Both the position numbers and the translations under genes were made by a program. Positions 8,576-17,483 of a stretch of 57,556 nucleotides of DNA are shown piece by piece. Numbering within the stretch: position 1 is the stretch's first letter; each line of letters starts with the position of its first letter. Origin of the DNA: an uncultured Oscillospiraceae bacterium (lineage in GTDB: Bacteria; Bacillota; Clostridia; Oscillospirales; Oscillospiraceae); contig CAKTXA010000015.1 in assembly GCA_934631005.1 (NCBI GenBank), positions 1 to 57,556 of the forward strand. The letters are read 5' to 3'. A model generated the notes under the pieces. It was not told where the DNA came from. It saw only the letters and a program-made list of their open reading frames with translations, and made no database searches.

Positions 8576-9837
8576 ACTATTTTGCATATCCCGAGCTTTC
8601 GGACGGCTTTTTTGAAAAAATTCTCCCCAACGGCCTGCGCGTGCGCGTGGTGAGGCGCCCGGGCTTTGCGCGGAAATTCGCGTTTCTGGCCGTGAATTTC
8701 GGCTCCAACGACCGCGATTTTACGCTGGCGGGGCAGGCATATCACGTCCCGGCGGGCATCGCGCACTATCTGGAGCACAAGATGTTCGACCTCCCCGAGG
8801 GCGGCGCGATGGAGCAGTTTGCCGCGCACGGCGGCAGCAACAACGCCTTTACGAACTACTCCATGACGGCCTATTACGTGGAGTGCACGGAGCAGTTTGA
8901 GGAAAATCTCAAAATTCTGCTGCGCATGGTCACAACGCCGTATTTTACGGACGAGAGTGTGGAAAAAGAGCGCGGCATCATCGCGCAGGAGATCAAAATG
9001 TACGCCGACAGCCCGGACTCGGCGGTGTTTGAAAATCTCTTTGCCGCCATGTATCCCGGCCACCCCGTCAGCGTGCCCGTTGCGGGCACGGTGGAGAGCA
9101 TCGCGGACATCACGCCCGAAACGCTCTACGCCTGCTGCCGCGCGTTCTACACGCCGCAGAACATGATGCTGTGCGTTGTGGGCGACGTGGACGCAGACGG
9201 GGTCGCGCAGCTGGCCGAGGCGCTCACGCCCGCGCCCATGCCCGGCGGCGTGCGCGATGAGCGCGGCTGGTCGTATGACTATGCCTGCGGCACGGCGGAA
9301 AAGACCATGGAGGTCGCCATGCCGATGTTCGCGGCGGGCTTTGCGGACGCCCGCATCGCCCCGGCGGACTCGCTGCGGGCGGAGATCTTGGGCGACCTGG
9401 CCGCCGAGATGCTGGTCGGCGAGTCGTCGCCGCTTTATCAGCGGCTGTATGAGCAGAACCTTATCGACTCCGACTTCTCCTGCGGCTTTGAGCAGGTGCG
9501 CGGCGCGGGGCTTCTGGAGCTGTCGGGTGACAGCGAGGACGCGGACGCCGTCATTGCCGCCGTCATCGAGGAGGCCGAGCGCATCGCCCGCGAGGGCGTG
9601 GACGGTGCGCAGCTCGAGCGGCTGCGCCGGTCGATGATCGGCAGGCGCACGCGGGAGCTGGACAGCTTTGAGAGCACGTGCTACCGCATGAGCGCATACT
9701 TTTTTGAGGGCGCGGAGTACTTTGACTCCGTGCGCACCATCCAGACCGTCACGGCGGAGGACATCGCAGACTTTCTGCGTACCGTCTGCCGCCGGGGCCG
9801 CCTGAGCGTTTCGTATATCCGGCCGAAGGAGGCATGA
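8572..9837 (+). CDS. yfmH: M16-family zinc protease YfmH (EF-P modification-associated)
   Basis: 421 residues. It carries the inverted zinc motif HYLEH (residues 65-69) and a downstream acidic ligand region (ERGIIAQEI, near 140), so this is the likely catalytic subunit of the YfmF/YfmH pair. The ATGA overlap with yfmF implies coupled translation and stoichiometric production. The reaction is peptide-bond hydrolysis; the natural substrate is not evident from sequence. The following lgt also begins by a four-base overlap. Confidence 0.88.
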   Translation: MNYFAYPELSDGFFEKILPNGLRVRVVRRPGFARKFAFLAVNFGSNDRDFTLAGQAYHVPAGIAHYLEHKMFDLPEGGAMEQFAAHGGSNNAFTNYSMTAYYVECTEQFEENLKILLRMVTTPYFTDESVEKERGIIAQEIKMYADSPDSAVFENLFAAMYPGHPVSVPVAGTVESIADITPETLYACCRAFYTPQNMMLCVVGDVDADGVAQLAEALTPAPMPGGVRDERGWSYDYACGTAEKTMEVAMPMFAAGFADARIAPADSLRAEILGDLAAEMLVGESSPLYQRLYEQNLIDSDFSCGFEQVRGAGLLELSGDSEDADAVIAAVIEEAERIAREGVDGAQLERLRRSMIGRRTRELDSFESTCYRMSAYFFEGAEYFDSVRTIQTVTAEDIADFLRTVCRRGRLSVSYIRPKEA

Positions 9838-10781
9838 ATATGTTTTTGACCGATCCCATCGTATTTCCCCATCTCGGCATCACGGTCGACCCCGCTCCGG
9901 CGGCGTTCTCGATCGGAGGCAAGGCCATCTACTGGTACGGCATCATCATCGCCGTGGGCTTTTTGCTGGCGTATGCGTATATGTCCCGCCGCGCGTCCCT
10001 TTACGGCTGCACGTCGGACGACGCGCTGGACGCCGTTTTGTGGGCGGTGCCCATCGGGGTGATCTGTGCGCGGCTGTACTACTGCATCTTCTACTGGGAG
10101 CTGTACGCCGACGACCCCATCAAAATTCTCTATATCTGGGAGGGCGGCCTTGCCATCTACGGCGGCGTGATCGGCGGCATGGCAGCGCTGTTTTTCGTGG
10201 CGCGGCACAAAAAAATGCCGCCGCTGACGCTCATGGATCTCGCCGCGCCCGCGGTGATGATCGGGCAGATCTTCGGCCGCTGGGGGAACTTTTTTAACCG
10301 CGAGGCCTTCGGCGGCTACACCGACGGTCTGCTCGCCATGCGCCTGCTGGAGCAGCATCTGCCCGAGCAGACGCGCGCGACCGAGGCCGGGCAGAGGCTG
10401 CTGGAAATGGCCAAGGCCGGCGGCTATGAGGGCTACATCCAGGTGCACCCCACGTTCCTCTATGAGTCCGTGTGGAACCTCGTCGGCTTCATCGCGCTGC
10501 ATTTCTACGCGAAAAAGCGCAAGTTCGACGGTGAAGTTTTCCTCTTCTACCTCGCGTGGTACGGCCTGGGCCGCGTGTGGATCGAGGGTCTGCGCACCGA
10601 CAGCCTGTATCTGTTCGGCACGGGCATCCGCGTCAGCCAGCTGCTCGCGGGCGTGATGTTCCTCGTCGGCGGCGGCATCATCGCCTACGTCCGCCTCCAC
10701 AAAAAGCCCGACGGCTCGCAGCTGTATGTCCGCCGCAAGGCCGCCGCAGCGCAGGCGGAAACAGAAACGGAAGATATTTGA
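9834..10781 (+). CDS. lgt: Prolipoprotein diacylglyceryl transferase
   Basis: A 315-residue integral membrane enzyme that transfers diacylglycerol from phosphatidylglycerol to the lipobox cysteine of prelipoproteins. About seven membrane segments are visible. The Lgt signature GRWGNFFNREAFGG starts near residue 146, and the HPTFLYES segment follows near 205. Its products would include the lipoproteins at 47527 and 54898. The start at 9834 overlaps the yfmH stop; a second ATG at 9840 is also possible. Confidence 0.95.
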   Translation: MNMFLTDPIVFPHLGITVDPAPAAFSIGGKAIYWYGIIIAVGFLLAYAYMSRRASLYGCTSDDALDAVLWAVPIGVICARLYYCIFYWELYADDPIKILYIWEGGLAIYGGVIGGMAALFFVARHKKMPPLTLMDLAAPAVMIGQIFGRWGNFFNREAFGGYTDGLLAMRLLEQHLPEQTRATEAGQRLLEMAKAGGYEGYIQVHPTFLYESVWNLVGFIALHFYAKKRKFDGEVFLFYLAWYGLGRVWIEGLRTDSLYLFGTGIRVSQLLAGVMFLVGGGIIAYVRLHKKPDGSQLYVRRKAAAAQAETETEDI

Positions 10782-10809
10782 AATCTTTGTGAATAATCGA
10801 GAAAATCCG

Positions 10810-10838
10810 TTTACGAACGACTTTTTGCGTGCTATAAT
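10810..10838 (+). promoter_or_regulatory. Promoter of the cysteine-rich protein gene
   Basis: TTTACG (10810-10815), 17-base spacer, TATAAT (10833-10838), followed by an A/T-rich start region and an AAAGGAAG ribosome binding site. Confidence 0.75.
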
Positions 10839-10872
10839 GCACACAATTATAAAATAGAAAGGAAGCATTCTT

Positions 10873-11340
10873 ATGAACTTCAGTGAGAATTTTGAGGCTG
10901 CGAAGAACATCGCCGTAGAGACCGCGCAGGCCGCCGCCCGCAAGGCCAAGCAGCTGGCTGCCATCGCCAAGGCGAACGTCGCCATCTATGCCGAGGAGGA
11001 CAAGGTCCGCAAGGCCGAGCGCGAGCTGGGCAAGCTCTACTACCGCGACTACGCCGTGGGCGAGGAGCAGGACAGCGCCGAATATCTGCCCTGGTGCCAG
11101 AAGATCGACGAGTCCAAGCAGACCATCGCCGCCCTGCAGGACCAGATCGCGCAGCTGCGCGCGCAGGACGGGACCTGCTGCGACAAGGCAGACGACGCCG
11201 AGGGCTGCTGCTGCGGCAAGTCCGACGACGCCGAGACCCCCTGCTGCTGCGAAACCCCCGCCGAACTGGCCGACGGCTCCGAAAAGGCCGAGGACAGCGT
11301 GGAGATCAAGATCGAAGGCACGGACGCGCCGGCAGAATGA
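10873..11340 (+). CDS. Cysteine-cluster small protein of unknown function
   Basis: 155 residues with no signal peptide. The N-terminal two thirds (1-95) is alpha-helical, Ala/Lys/Glu-rich and probably coiled coil. The C-terminal third carries three cysteine clusters, CC, CCC and CCC (residues about 97-122), with the first two separated by repeated K-x-DDAE spacers. It ends in an acidic tail. I do not recognise the family. The clusters could bind metal or be redox-active; that is inference. It has its own strong promoter and is flanked by lgt and an R element, so it is a stand-alone gene. The start is ATG 10873 with AAAGGAAG. Confidence 0.75.
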   Translation: MNFSENFEAAKNIAVETAQAAARKAKQLAAIAKANVAIYAEEDKVRKAERELGKLYYRDYAVGEEQDSAEYLPWCQKIDESKQTIAALQDQIAQLRAQDGTCCDKADDAEGCCCGKSDDAETPCCCETPAELADGSEKAEDSVEIKIEGTDAPAE

Positions 11341-11353
11341 TCTGACGTACACG

Positions 11354-11690
11354 GGCCGCGCCGCCGGCTTTTGCACGCACGGCGCGGCCGCAGGCACCCT
11401 ATACCTTCCCCTCGGGGCCGATTCCCCCTATCAGGGGGAAATGTCCCGAAGGGACAAAGAGGGTAGGGACAGGTGGCCCCGCAGGGGCCAGATGAGGGCC
11501 GGGGAGCACTGACGAATAGCTTAGCATGCTCAGCAAAACGCAACTGCTCCCCGACCCTCATCAGTCGGCTTCGCCGACAGCTTCCCCCAGGGGAAGCTAT
11601 GGGGTGCCTGCGATTCGCCGCTGCGTCGGGAATTCAGCAGGCAGCTGCTTACTTCTTCACTCTTCACTCTTACCTATTACTTCAAAAGGG
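11354..11690. repeat. R element copy 3, both terminal inverted repeats missing
   Basis: The core is present without the GTAACGTAGGGG ends. A GC-rich hairpin (GGCCGCGCCG / CGGCGCGGCC, 11356-11388) follows the cysteine-rich gene. Next come the CCCCCTATCAGGGGG and GTCCCGAAGGGAC hairpins, the inner long stem (11493 and 11547), a GTCGGC-TTC-GCCGAC hairpin, and a short CTTCACTCTTCAC tail. It ends 10 bases before comEC. Confidence 0.85.
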
Positions 11691-11700
11691 GGGTCTGCGC

Positions 11701-13953
11701 ATGCGCAAGCTGGTGCTGTTTTGCGCCGGGTTTACGGCGGGGTGCATCTGGCTGTGCATGGTGAGGCCGGGGGCGTGGGCTGTGCCGGCCGCTGCGGCGG
11801 CGGGATGCGCCGCGCTTTTGCTGTTTTTCGCGCGCCGCCGGGCTGCCCGGGCGGCGCTTTTGTGTGTTTTGGGACTGCTGGCAGGACTGTTGTGGACAAC
11901 GGGCTATGACGCCCTCGTCCTGCGCCCGCTCGACCGGCTCCCGGAGGGGAAGCAGACGCTGACCCTGCGCGTTTTGGAGCAGGCGGAGCGGACGCAGTAC
12001 GGCTGGCGCGCGGCGGTGCTCGTACCGGCCGGCGGCCGGGAGTTTGAGGGCGTGCTGTACTGGAAGGACGACCCCGAAGCCGTCCCGCAGCCGGGCGACA
12101 CGCTCACGTGTGAGGCCGCGGCGCACCGCCCGGACGGGCAGGACGAGCTGTACATCCGCGCCCGCGGGACGATGCTGACGCTGCGGGCAGACGCGGTCAC
12201 GCTCACGCCGTGCGCGCGTCCATCCGTGCGATTTTTTGCGGCGCGGCTGTCGGCGCGGCTGCAGGCGCTCATCGCCGAAATTTTCCCGGCGGACGCGCAG
12301 GGCCTTCTCACGGCGCTGCTCACGGGCGTTCGCACAGGGCTGCGTGAGGGCGATACGGCAAGTCTCCAGCAGGCGGGCGTGTATCACGCCGTGGCCATCT
12401 CGGGGATGCACGTGTCGATCCTGGTCTGGATGCTCTCCGGCGCCATCCGCAGCCGGCGGCTCAAGCTGCTGGTGTGCCTGCCGGTTTTGGCCATTTTCAT
12501 TTTGATGACGGGCGCGAGCCCGTCCACCGTCCGCGCGGGGCTGATGCAGGTGCTTTTGATGCTCGCGCCGCTCGTAAAGCGGGAGTATGACCCGCCCACG
12601 GCGCTGGCCGCCGCGCTGCTGATGATTTTGATGCAGGACCCGTGGAGCATCGCGTCGGCGGGGCTGCAGCTGTCATTCTGCGCGGTGGCGGGACTGGTAC
12701 TGTTCTACGGCCGCACGCTGCGGGCGATGGAAAGCACGAAGCTGGCCAAGCGCCTTGCCGCCTCCGGCCGCGCGGGCAGGGCCGCGGTGCGGGCCGTTTC
12801 GGCGAGCGCGGCGTGCACGCTGTCCACGCAGGCGCTCACGCTGCCGCTGGCGGCGTACTACTTCGGCATCTGCTCGCTCATCGCGCCGCTCACGAATCTG
12901 CTGGTGCTGTGGGCGGTGACGGTGCTGTTCGCGGGCGGCTTTATCGTGTGCCTGACCGGGCTGGCGTGGCTGCCGCTGGCAAAGCTCGGCGGCAGCGTTC
13001 TGGCGGTGCTGGCGCGGTATGTGCTGGGCACGGCGCGAATTTTGTCGCGCCCGGCGTATGCCGCCGTTTTGACGGACGATCCGTACTGGCTGACGTTTTC
13101 GGCCTTCCTGTGGCTGTCGCTGCTGGGGCTTTTGTGCGTCCCGGCGCTGCGGCGGTGGTATGCCGCGGCGGCGCTCGGCGGGGCGTTTGTGCTGTGCGCG
13201 GGGCTGAGCTTTGCGAGCGTGCACGCGCCCGCGTTCGCCTTTTCGGCGCTGGACGCCGGGCAGGGCGAATGCCTGATCTTTCGCAGCGGGGACTACTGCG
13301 CCGTGGTGGACTGCGGCGGCGACCGCCGCGGGCCCGCCATCGGGCAGTACGCCGCCCGGACGCTGCTGCAGAGCGGCACGTGGAGCGTGGACGCGCTGGT
13401 GCTCACGCACTATGACCGCGACCACACGAACGGCGCGGCGGAGCTGATGCGCGAGGTGCGGGTACAGACGCTGTATCTCCCCAATCTTCCGGACGAGGAC
13501 GCGGAAAAGGCGGCGCTGTGCGCCGCCGCGGAGGAGACCGGCACGCAGATCGCGTGGGTGCGCGGCGACGAGACTTTGGATTTTTCCGGCGGCAGCGTGC
13601 GGCTGTTTTTGCCGTGCGGCGGCGAGTCGGCGGGGAATAACGGCATCTGCGTCTTGGCATCGGCGGGAGAATATGATATTCTAATGATCGGCGACCTCAA
13701 CCATCACGGTGCGCAGGATTGGCTGCTCGCCGGGACGATGCCGCGGGCGGAGCTGCTCGTGGCGGGGCACCACGGGGCGGAGAACTCCACGGGCTTTGCG
13801 CTGCTGGCGCATGTACAGCCCGAGGCGGTCATCATCAGCGTGGGCAAAAACAACACCTACGGTCACCCGGCGGCGCGGACGCTGCGGCGGATCCGGCTGC
13901 TGGGGGCGCACATTCTCCGCACCGACGAGTGCGGCACGATCACAGTTAGGTAA
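11701..13953 (+). CDS. comEC: ComEC/Rec2 DNA-uptake channel protein
   Basis: A 750-residue membrane protein that forms the channel for single-stranded DNA entry during natural transformation. The N-terminus has hydrophobic segments and a DUF4131-like soluble domain (to about 185). The competence domain follows with the typical AISGMHVS motif near 235 and many membrane helices to about 505. The C-terminal metallo-beta-lactamase domain has LTHYDRDHTNG at about 568-578 and a late GHHG motif. The start is ATG 11701 after AAAGGGGGG; earlier in-frame codons lie in the R element. Whether the organism is transformable cannot be told; no comEA is present here. Confidence 0.92.
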   Translation: MRKLVLFCAGFTAGCIWLCMVRPGAWAVPAAAAAGCAALLLFFARRRAARAALLCVLGLLAGLLWTTGYDALVLRPLDRLPEGKQTLTLRVLEQAERTQYGWRAAVLVPAGGREFEGVLYWKDDPEAVPQPGDTLTCEAAAHRPDGQDELYIRARGTMLTLRADAVTLTPCARPSVRFFAARLSARLQALIAEIFPADAQGLLTALLTGVRTGLREGDTASLQQAGVYHAVAISGMHVSILVWMLSGAIRSRRLKLLVCLPVLAIFILMTGASPSTVRAGLMQVLLMLAPLVKREYDPPTALAAALLMILMQDPWSIASAGLQLSFCAVAGLVLFYGRTLRAMESTKLAKRLAASGRAGRAAVRAVSASAACTLSTQALTLPLAAYYFGICSLIAPLTNLLVLWAVTVLFAGGFIVCLTGLAWLPLAKLGGSVLAVLARYVLGTARILSRPAYAAVLTDDPYWLTFSAFLWLSLLGLLCVPALRRWYAAAALGGAFVLCAGLSFASVHAPAFAFSALDAGQGECLIFRSGDYCAVVDCGGDRRGPAIGQYAARTLLQSGTWSVDALVLTHYDRDHTNGAAELMREVRVQTLYLPNLPDEDAEKAALCAAAEETGTQIAWVRGDETLDFSGGSVRLFLPCGGESAGNNGICVLASAGEYDILMIGDLNHHGAQDWLLAGTMPRAELLVAGHHGAENSTGFALLAHVQPEAVIISVGKNNTYGHPAARTLRRIRLLGAHILRTDECGTITVR

Positions 13954-13968
13954 CCGGGAGGTAAGCGG

Positions 13969-15018
13969 ATGGCACGCACAAAGGACGGCGGCGCGGACGC
14001 GCTGCGGCAGTTCAAAAGTGACCTGCGCGCGGGCACGCTGGGGACGCTCTATGTGTTCTGCGGCGAGGAGGCGTATCTGCGGGAGTATTATATCCGCCAG
14101 CTGGGGCAAAAGCTCACCGGCGGCAGCCCCGAGGGCTTTAACGAGCACCGCTTCACGTCGGAAAATTTTTCGCCCACGGCGCTGTCCGACGCGGTGGAGG
14201 CCATGCCCATCCTGTCCGAGCGCACGTTCGTGCGGGTAGACGATATAGACCTGTTTAAGCTCGGCGACACCGCACGCGGGCAGGTGACGGACATTTTATC
14301 CGACCTGCCGGACTACTGCTGCGTGGCGCTGTATTACGACACCGTGCCGTATAAGCCGAACGGGCAGATGCGAAGCCTCGCCGCGGCGCTCAAGGATCAC
14401 GCGCAGGTGCTGGAGTTCACCCGGCCGGGCGAGAGCGACCTGGCCGCGTGGGTGCTGCGCCACTTCCGGGCGCATGAGAAAAATATTTCGGACGAGCTGT
14501 GCCGCTATCTCATCTTCCTCACCGACGGGAGCATGACGACGCTCGGCTCCGAGATCGACAAGATCGCGGCGTTCGCCTCCGGGCAGAGCGTCACGCGGTC
14601 GGACATCGACGCGGTGGTCACGCCCGCGCTCTCGGCGCAGAGCTTTGATATTTCCAACGCCGTGGCAAAGGGCAATTATGAGCTGGCGCTCACCAAATTA
14701 CAGACGCTGTTCGCCCTGCAGGAGGACGAATTTATGATCCTCGGCGCGCTGGGCGCGCAGCTCCGCCGGCTGTACTACGCGCGCGTGGTGGCCGCGGCGG
14801 GCAAGGGGCAGGATGCGCTCATGGAGCTGACGGGCATGAAGAGCTACGCCGCAGGCGTGACGATGACGGCGGCGCGCAGCATGACCGACGCGTTCTGTGA
14901 GCGGGCGGTGGAGCTGTGTCTGGAGACGGACTATCAGATGAAATCGGGCGGCGGCGATGCGCAGCGGTTACTCGAGCTGCTGCTGGCGCGGCTCTATGAG
15001 GAGGCGCGCCGTGCATAA
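13969..15018 (+). CDS. holA: DNA polymerase III delta subunit
   Basis: 349 residues of the HolA family, the clamp-loader subunit that opens the beta clamp. Characteristic features are the LYVFCGEEAYLREYY start (near residue 25), the ILSERTFVRVDD segment, and the C-terminal helical collar domain with LGALGAQLRRLYYAR. It lies 15 bases after comEC, the usual Clostridia order. Its stop is overlapped by rnmV. Confidence 0.93.
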   Translation: MARTKDGGADALRQFKSDLRAGTLGTLYVFCGEEAYLREYYIRQLGQKLTGGSPEGFNEHRFTSENFSPTALSDAVEAMPILSERTFVRVDDIDLFKLGDTARGQVTDILSDLPDYCCVALYYDTVPYKPNGQMRSLAAALKDHAQVLEFTRPGESDLAAWVLRHFRAHEKNISDELCRYLIFLTDGSMTTLGSEIDKIAAFASGQSVTRSDIDAVVTPALSAQSFDISNAVAKGNYELALTKLQTLFALQEDEFMILGALGAQLRRLYYARVVAAAGKGQDALMELTGMKSYAAGVTMTAARSMTDAFCERAVELCLETDYQMKSGGGDAQRLLELLLARLYEEARRA

Positions 15019-15610
15019 GCTGAGGCAGGCCATCGTGGTCGAGGGAAAATATGACGCGAACGCCCTGCGCCAGCTGGTGGACGCGCCGGTATTCGAAACG
15101 GGCGGCTTCCGCGGCCTGGGCGACGACACGCTCGTCACGCTCCTGCGCGCCGCGGCGCGGCAGCGGGGGCTGATCATTTTAACGGACTCCGACGGCGCGG
15201 GCTTTCTGATCCGCAATAAGCTCAAAAGCGCCCTCGCGGGCGAAAACATCCTGCACGCCTACATCCCCGACGTCTACGGCAAGGAGCGCCGCAAATCGGC
15301 CCCCGGCAGGGAGGGCAAGCTCGGCGTGGAGGGGATGCGGCCCGAGGTGCTGCTCACGGCGCTCAAAAACGCCGGGGCGGAGCTGGACGGCGAGACCGCC
15401 GCGCAGCCCGGCAGCCCCATCGCAAAGGCAGACCTGTACGCCGCGGGCCTTTCGGGCACGCCGGACGCTCACACGCGCCGCACGGCGCTTTTGCGGCAGC
15501 TCGGCCTACCGGAGCATCTGGGCGCGAACGCGTTTTTGCAGGCGCTGGGGCTGCTGATGACGCGCGAAGAATTTCTTGCTTATCTGGAAAGGGAACCGTC
15601 CCATGGTTGA
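15011..15610 (+). CDS. rnmV: Ribonuclease M5-like Toprim protein
   Basis: 199 residues. The N-terminal Toprim domain has VVEGKYD (catalytic Glu near residue 9) and LTDSDGAG with the DxD metal site near 55. The C-terminus matches the DUF4093 region of clostridial RNase M5 proteins. RNase M5 matures 5S rRNA precursors. The GTG at 15011 is chosen because AGGAGG sits 7 bases before it; an in-frame ATG at 14996 lacks a site. It overlaps holA by 8 bases and the next gene by 8. Confidence 0.85.
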   Translation: MHKLRQAIVVEGKYDANALRQLVDAPVFETGGFRGLGDDTLVTLLRAAARQRGLIILTDSDGAGFLIRNKLKSALAGENILHAYIPDVYGKERRKSAPGREGKLGVEGMRPEVLLTALKNAGAELDGETAAQPGSPIAKADLYAAGLSGTPDAHTRRTALLRQLGLPEHLGANAFLQALGLLMTREEFLAYLEREPSHG

Positions 15611-17483
15611 TATTTCGGTAAAAGATCTCGTCAAGAGCTTTGACTCCGACGAAAATCTGCTCGACGGTGTGACGTTTGACGTCCAGTCCGGCGAGCGCGT
15701 CGGCCTGCTCGGCAAAAACGGCGCAGGCAAGACGACGCTTTTTAAGATCCTCACCGGCGAGCTGGACTATAACACCGGCGAGATCGCCTTTGCCGCGGGC
15801 AAAAAGGTGGGTCTCATCTCGCAGATCCCGCGCTTCCCGGCGGAGTATACGGTGCTGGACGTGCTGCACGCGGCGTTTGCGGGTCTGGACAAAATGGCCC
15901 GCGAGATGCGGCAATTGGAGCAGCAGATGACCGAGCACACGCCGCAGGACCTTCTGCGGCGCTATGACGCGCTGTCCGCGCGCTACGCCGCCGAGGGCGG
16001 CTATGAGACGCAGACGGAGACGGACAAGATCTGCAGCGGCCTCGATATTTCGCCCGCCATGCGCGAGCAGCTGTTCGCGAGCCTCTCCGGCGGGGAGAAA
16101 ACGCGCGTGAATCTGGCGCGGCTGCTGCTGGAAAAGACGGACATCCTGCTGCTGGACGAGCCGACGAACCACCTCGATATGCGAAGCGTGGAGTGGCTGG
16201 AGGAGTACATCGCAAAATTCCGCGGCACGGTGCTCACCATCTCGCACGACCGGTATTTTTTAGACCGCGTGGTCACGCGCATCATCGAGCTTGCAAACGG
16301 CAAGGCCGAATTTTACAGCGGCAACTACTCGTTTTACGTGCAGGAAAAGCAGGCGCGATTTGAATTGCAGCTGCGGCAGTATGAAAAGGAGCAGGCCAAG
16401 CTCTCCCAGCTCGGCTTTACGCTCGAGCGCATGAAGGGCTGGGGCATCAACAACCGCACGCTCTACCGTCGCGCCATGTCCATCCAGCACCGGATGGAGC
16501 GCATCGAGCAGACGAAAAAGCCGCATAAGGACAAGACCATGCGCGCGCAGTTCGCGCAGCGGGACTTTTTCGGCGACGAGGTGCTGCGCGTCAGGGGGCT
16601 CACGAAAGCCTTTGACGGGCGGACGCTGTTTTCGGACGTCGACCTTCTGGTGGAGGGCGGCGAGCGCATCGCGCTGCTGGGCGACAACGGCACGGGCAAG
16701 ACGACGCTTTTGCGGATGCTCCTCGGCGAGGAGCCGGGGGCGGGCAAAATTAAATTCGGCCCCACGGTCAAGTGGGCGTATCTTCCGCAGGTCATCCATT
16801 TTGACCACCCGGAGCGGACGCTGCTGGACACGATGCTGTATGAAAAAAACTGCACGGTGCAGACCGCGCGCGACCGGCTGGGCGCGTTTTTATTTGAGGG
16901 CGAGGACGTATTCAAGACCGTCTCGCAGCTCTCGGGCGGCGAGCAGTCGCGGCTGCGGCTGTGTATGCTGATGGATGAAAAGATCAACCTTCTCATCCTC
17001 GACGAGCCGACGAACCATCTGGACATCGCGGCGCGCGAGTGGGTGGAGGATGCGCTGGAGGGCTACGAGGGCGCGCTGATCTTCGTCTCGCACGACCGGT
17101 ATTTTGTACAGAAATTCGCCGAGCGCATCTGGGAGCTGGCGGACGGGCACGTGCGAGACTTCCCCTGCGGGTACGAAAAATACCGCGCCATCAAGGCGCA
17201 TGAAGCCGCGCAGTCTGCGCCCGCGCAGACGGCCCCGAAGCCCAAAAAGGAAAAGCCGAAGGGCGGCGCGAAGGAGCTGGAAAAGCAGGTGCGCGCCGCG
17301 GAGCGGGCGATCGAAAAGCAGGAGCAGGCCATATCCGAACTGGACGCGCAGATCGCGGACGCCGCGAGCGACTATCAGGCGCTGGCGCGCCTGATGGAGG
17401 AAAAGGCGCAGGCCGAGGACGCGCTGGCGCGGCTCATGGACGAATGGGAGGCGCTCTCCCTGCGGCTGGAGGACGAGACATGA
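15603..17483 (+). CDS. ABC-F family ATPase
   Basis: 626 residues with two ABC domains and no membrane segments. Walker A motifs are GKNGAGKTT (near 38) and GDNGTGKTT (near 360). Signatures are LSGGEKTR and LSGGEQSR, and both Walker B motifs are followed by EPTNHLD. The inter-domain linker is helical and a C-terminal coiled coil follows residue 555. ABC-F proteins act on the ribosome as translation factors or, in some subfamilies, as antibiotic-protection proteins. The context (rnmV, holA) suggests a housekeeping Uup/YdiF-like member; the subfamily cannot be fixed by eye. The start is ATG 15603 after GGAAAGGG. Confidence 0.9.
   Translation: MVDISVKDLVKSFDSDENLLDGVTFDVQSGERVGLLGKNGAGKTTLFKILTGELDYNTGEIAFAAGKKVGLISQIPRFPAEYTVLDVLHAAFAGLDKMAREMRQLEQQMTEHTPQDLLRRYDALSARYAAEGGYETQTETDKICSGLDISPAMREQLFASLSGGEKTRVNLARLLLEKTDILLLDEPTNHLDMRSVEWLEEYIAKFRGTVLTISHDRYFLDRVVTRIIELANGKAEFYSGNYSFYVQEKQARFELQLRQYEKEQAKLSQLGFTLERMKGWGINNRTLYRRAMSIQHRMERIEQTKKPHKDKTMRAQFAQRDFFGDEVLRVRGLTKAFDGRTLFSDVDLLVEGGERIALLGDNGTGKTTLLRMLLGEEPGAGKIKFGPTVKWAYLPQVIHFDHPERTLLDTMLYEKNCTVQTARDRLGAFLFEGEDVFKTVSQLSGGEQSRLRLCMLMDEKINLLILDEPTNHLDIAAREWVEDALEGYEGALIFVSHDRYFVQKFAERIWELADGHVRDFPCGYEKYRAIKAHEAAQSAPAQTAPKPKKEKPKGGAKELEKQVRAAERAIEKQEQAISELDAQIADAASDYQALARLMEEKAQAEDALARLMDEWEALSLRLEDET

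Noticed and set aside
15603..17483. Assigning the ABC-F protein as an antibiotic-resistance factor
   Set aside because: Context is housekeeping and the subfamily cannot be determined from motifs alone.
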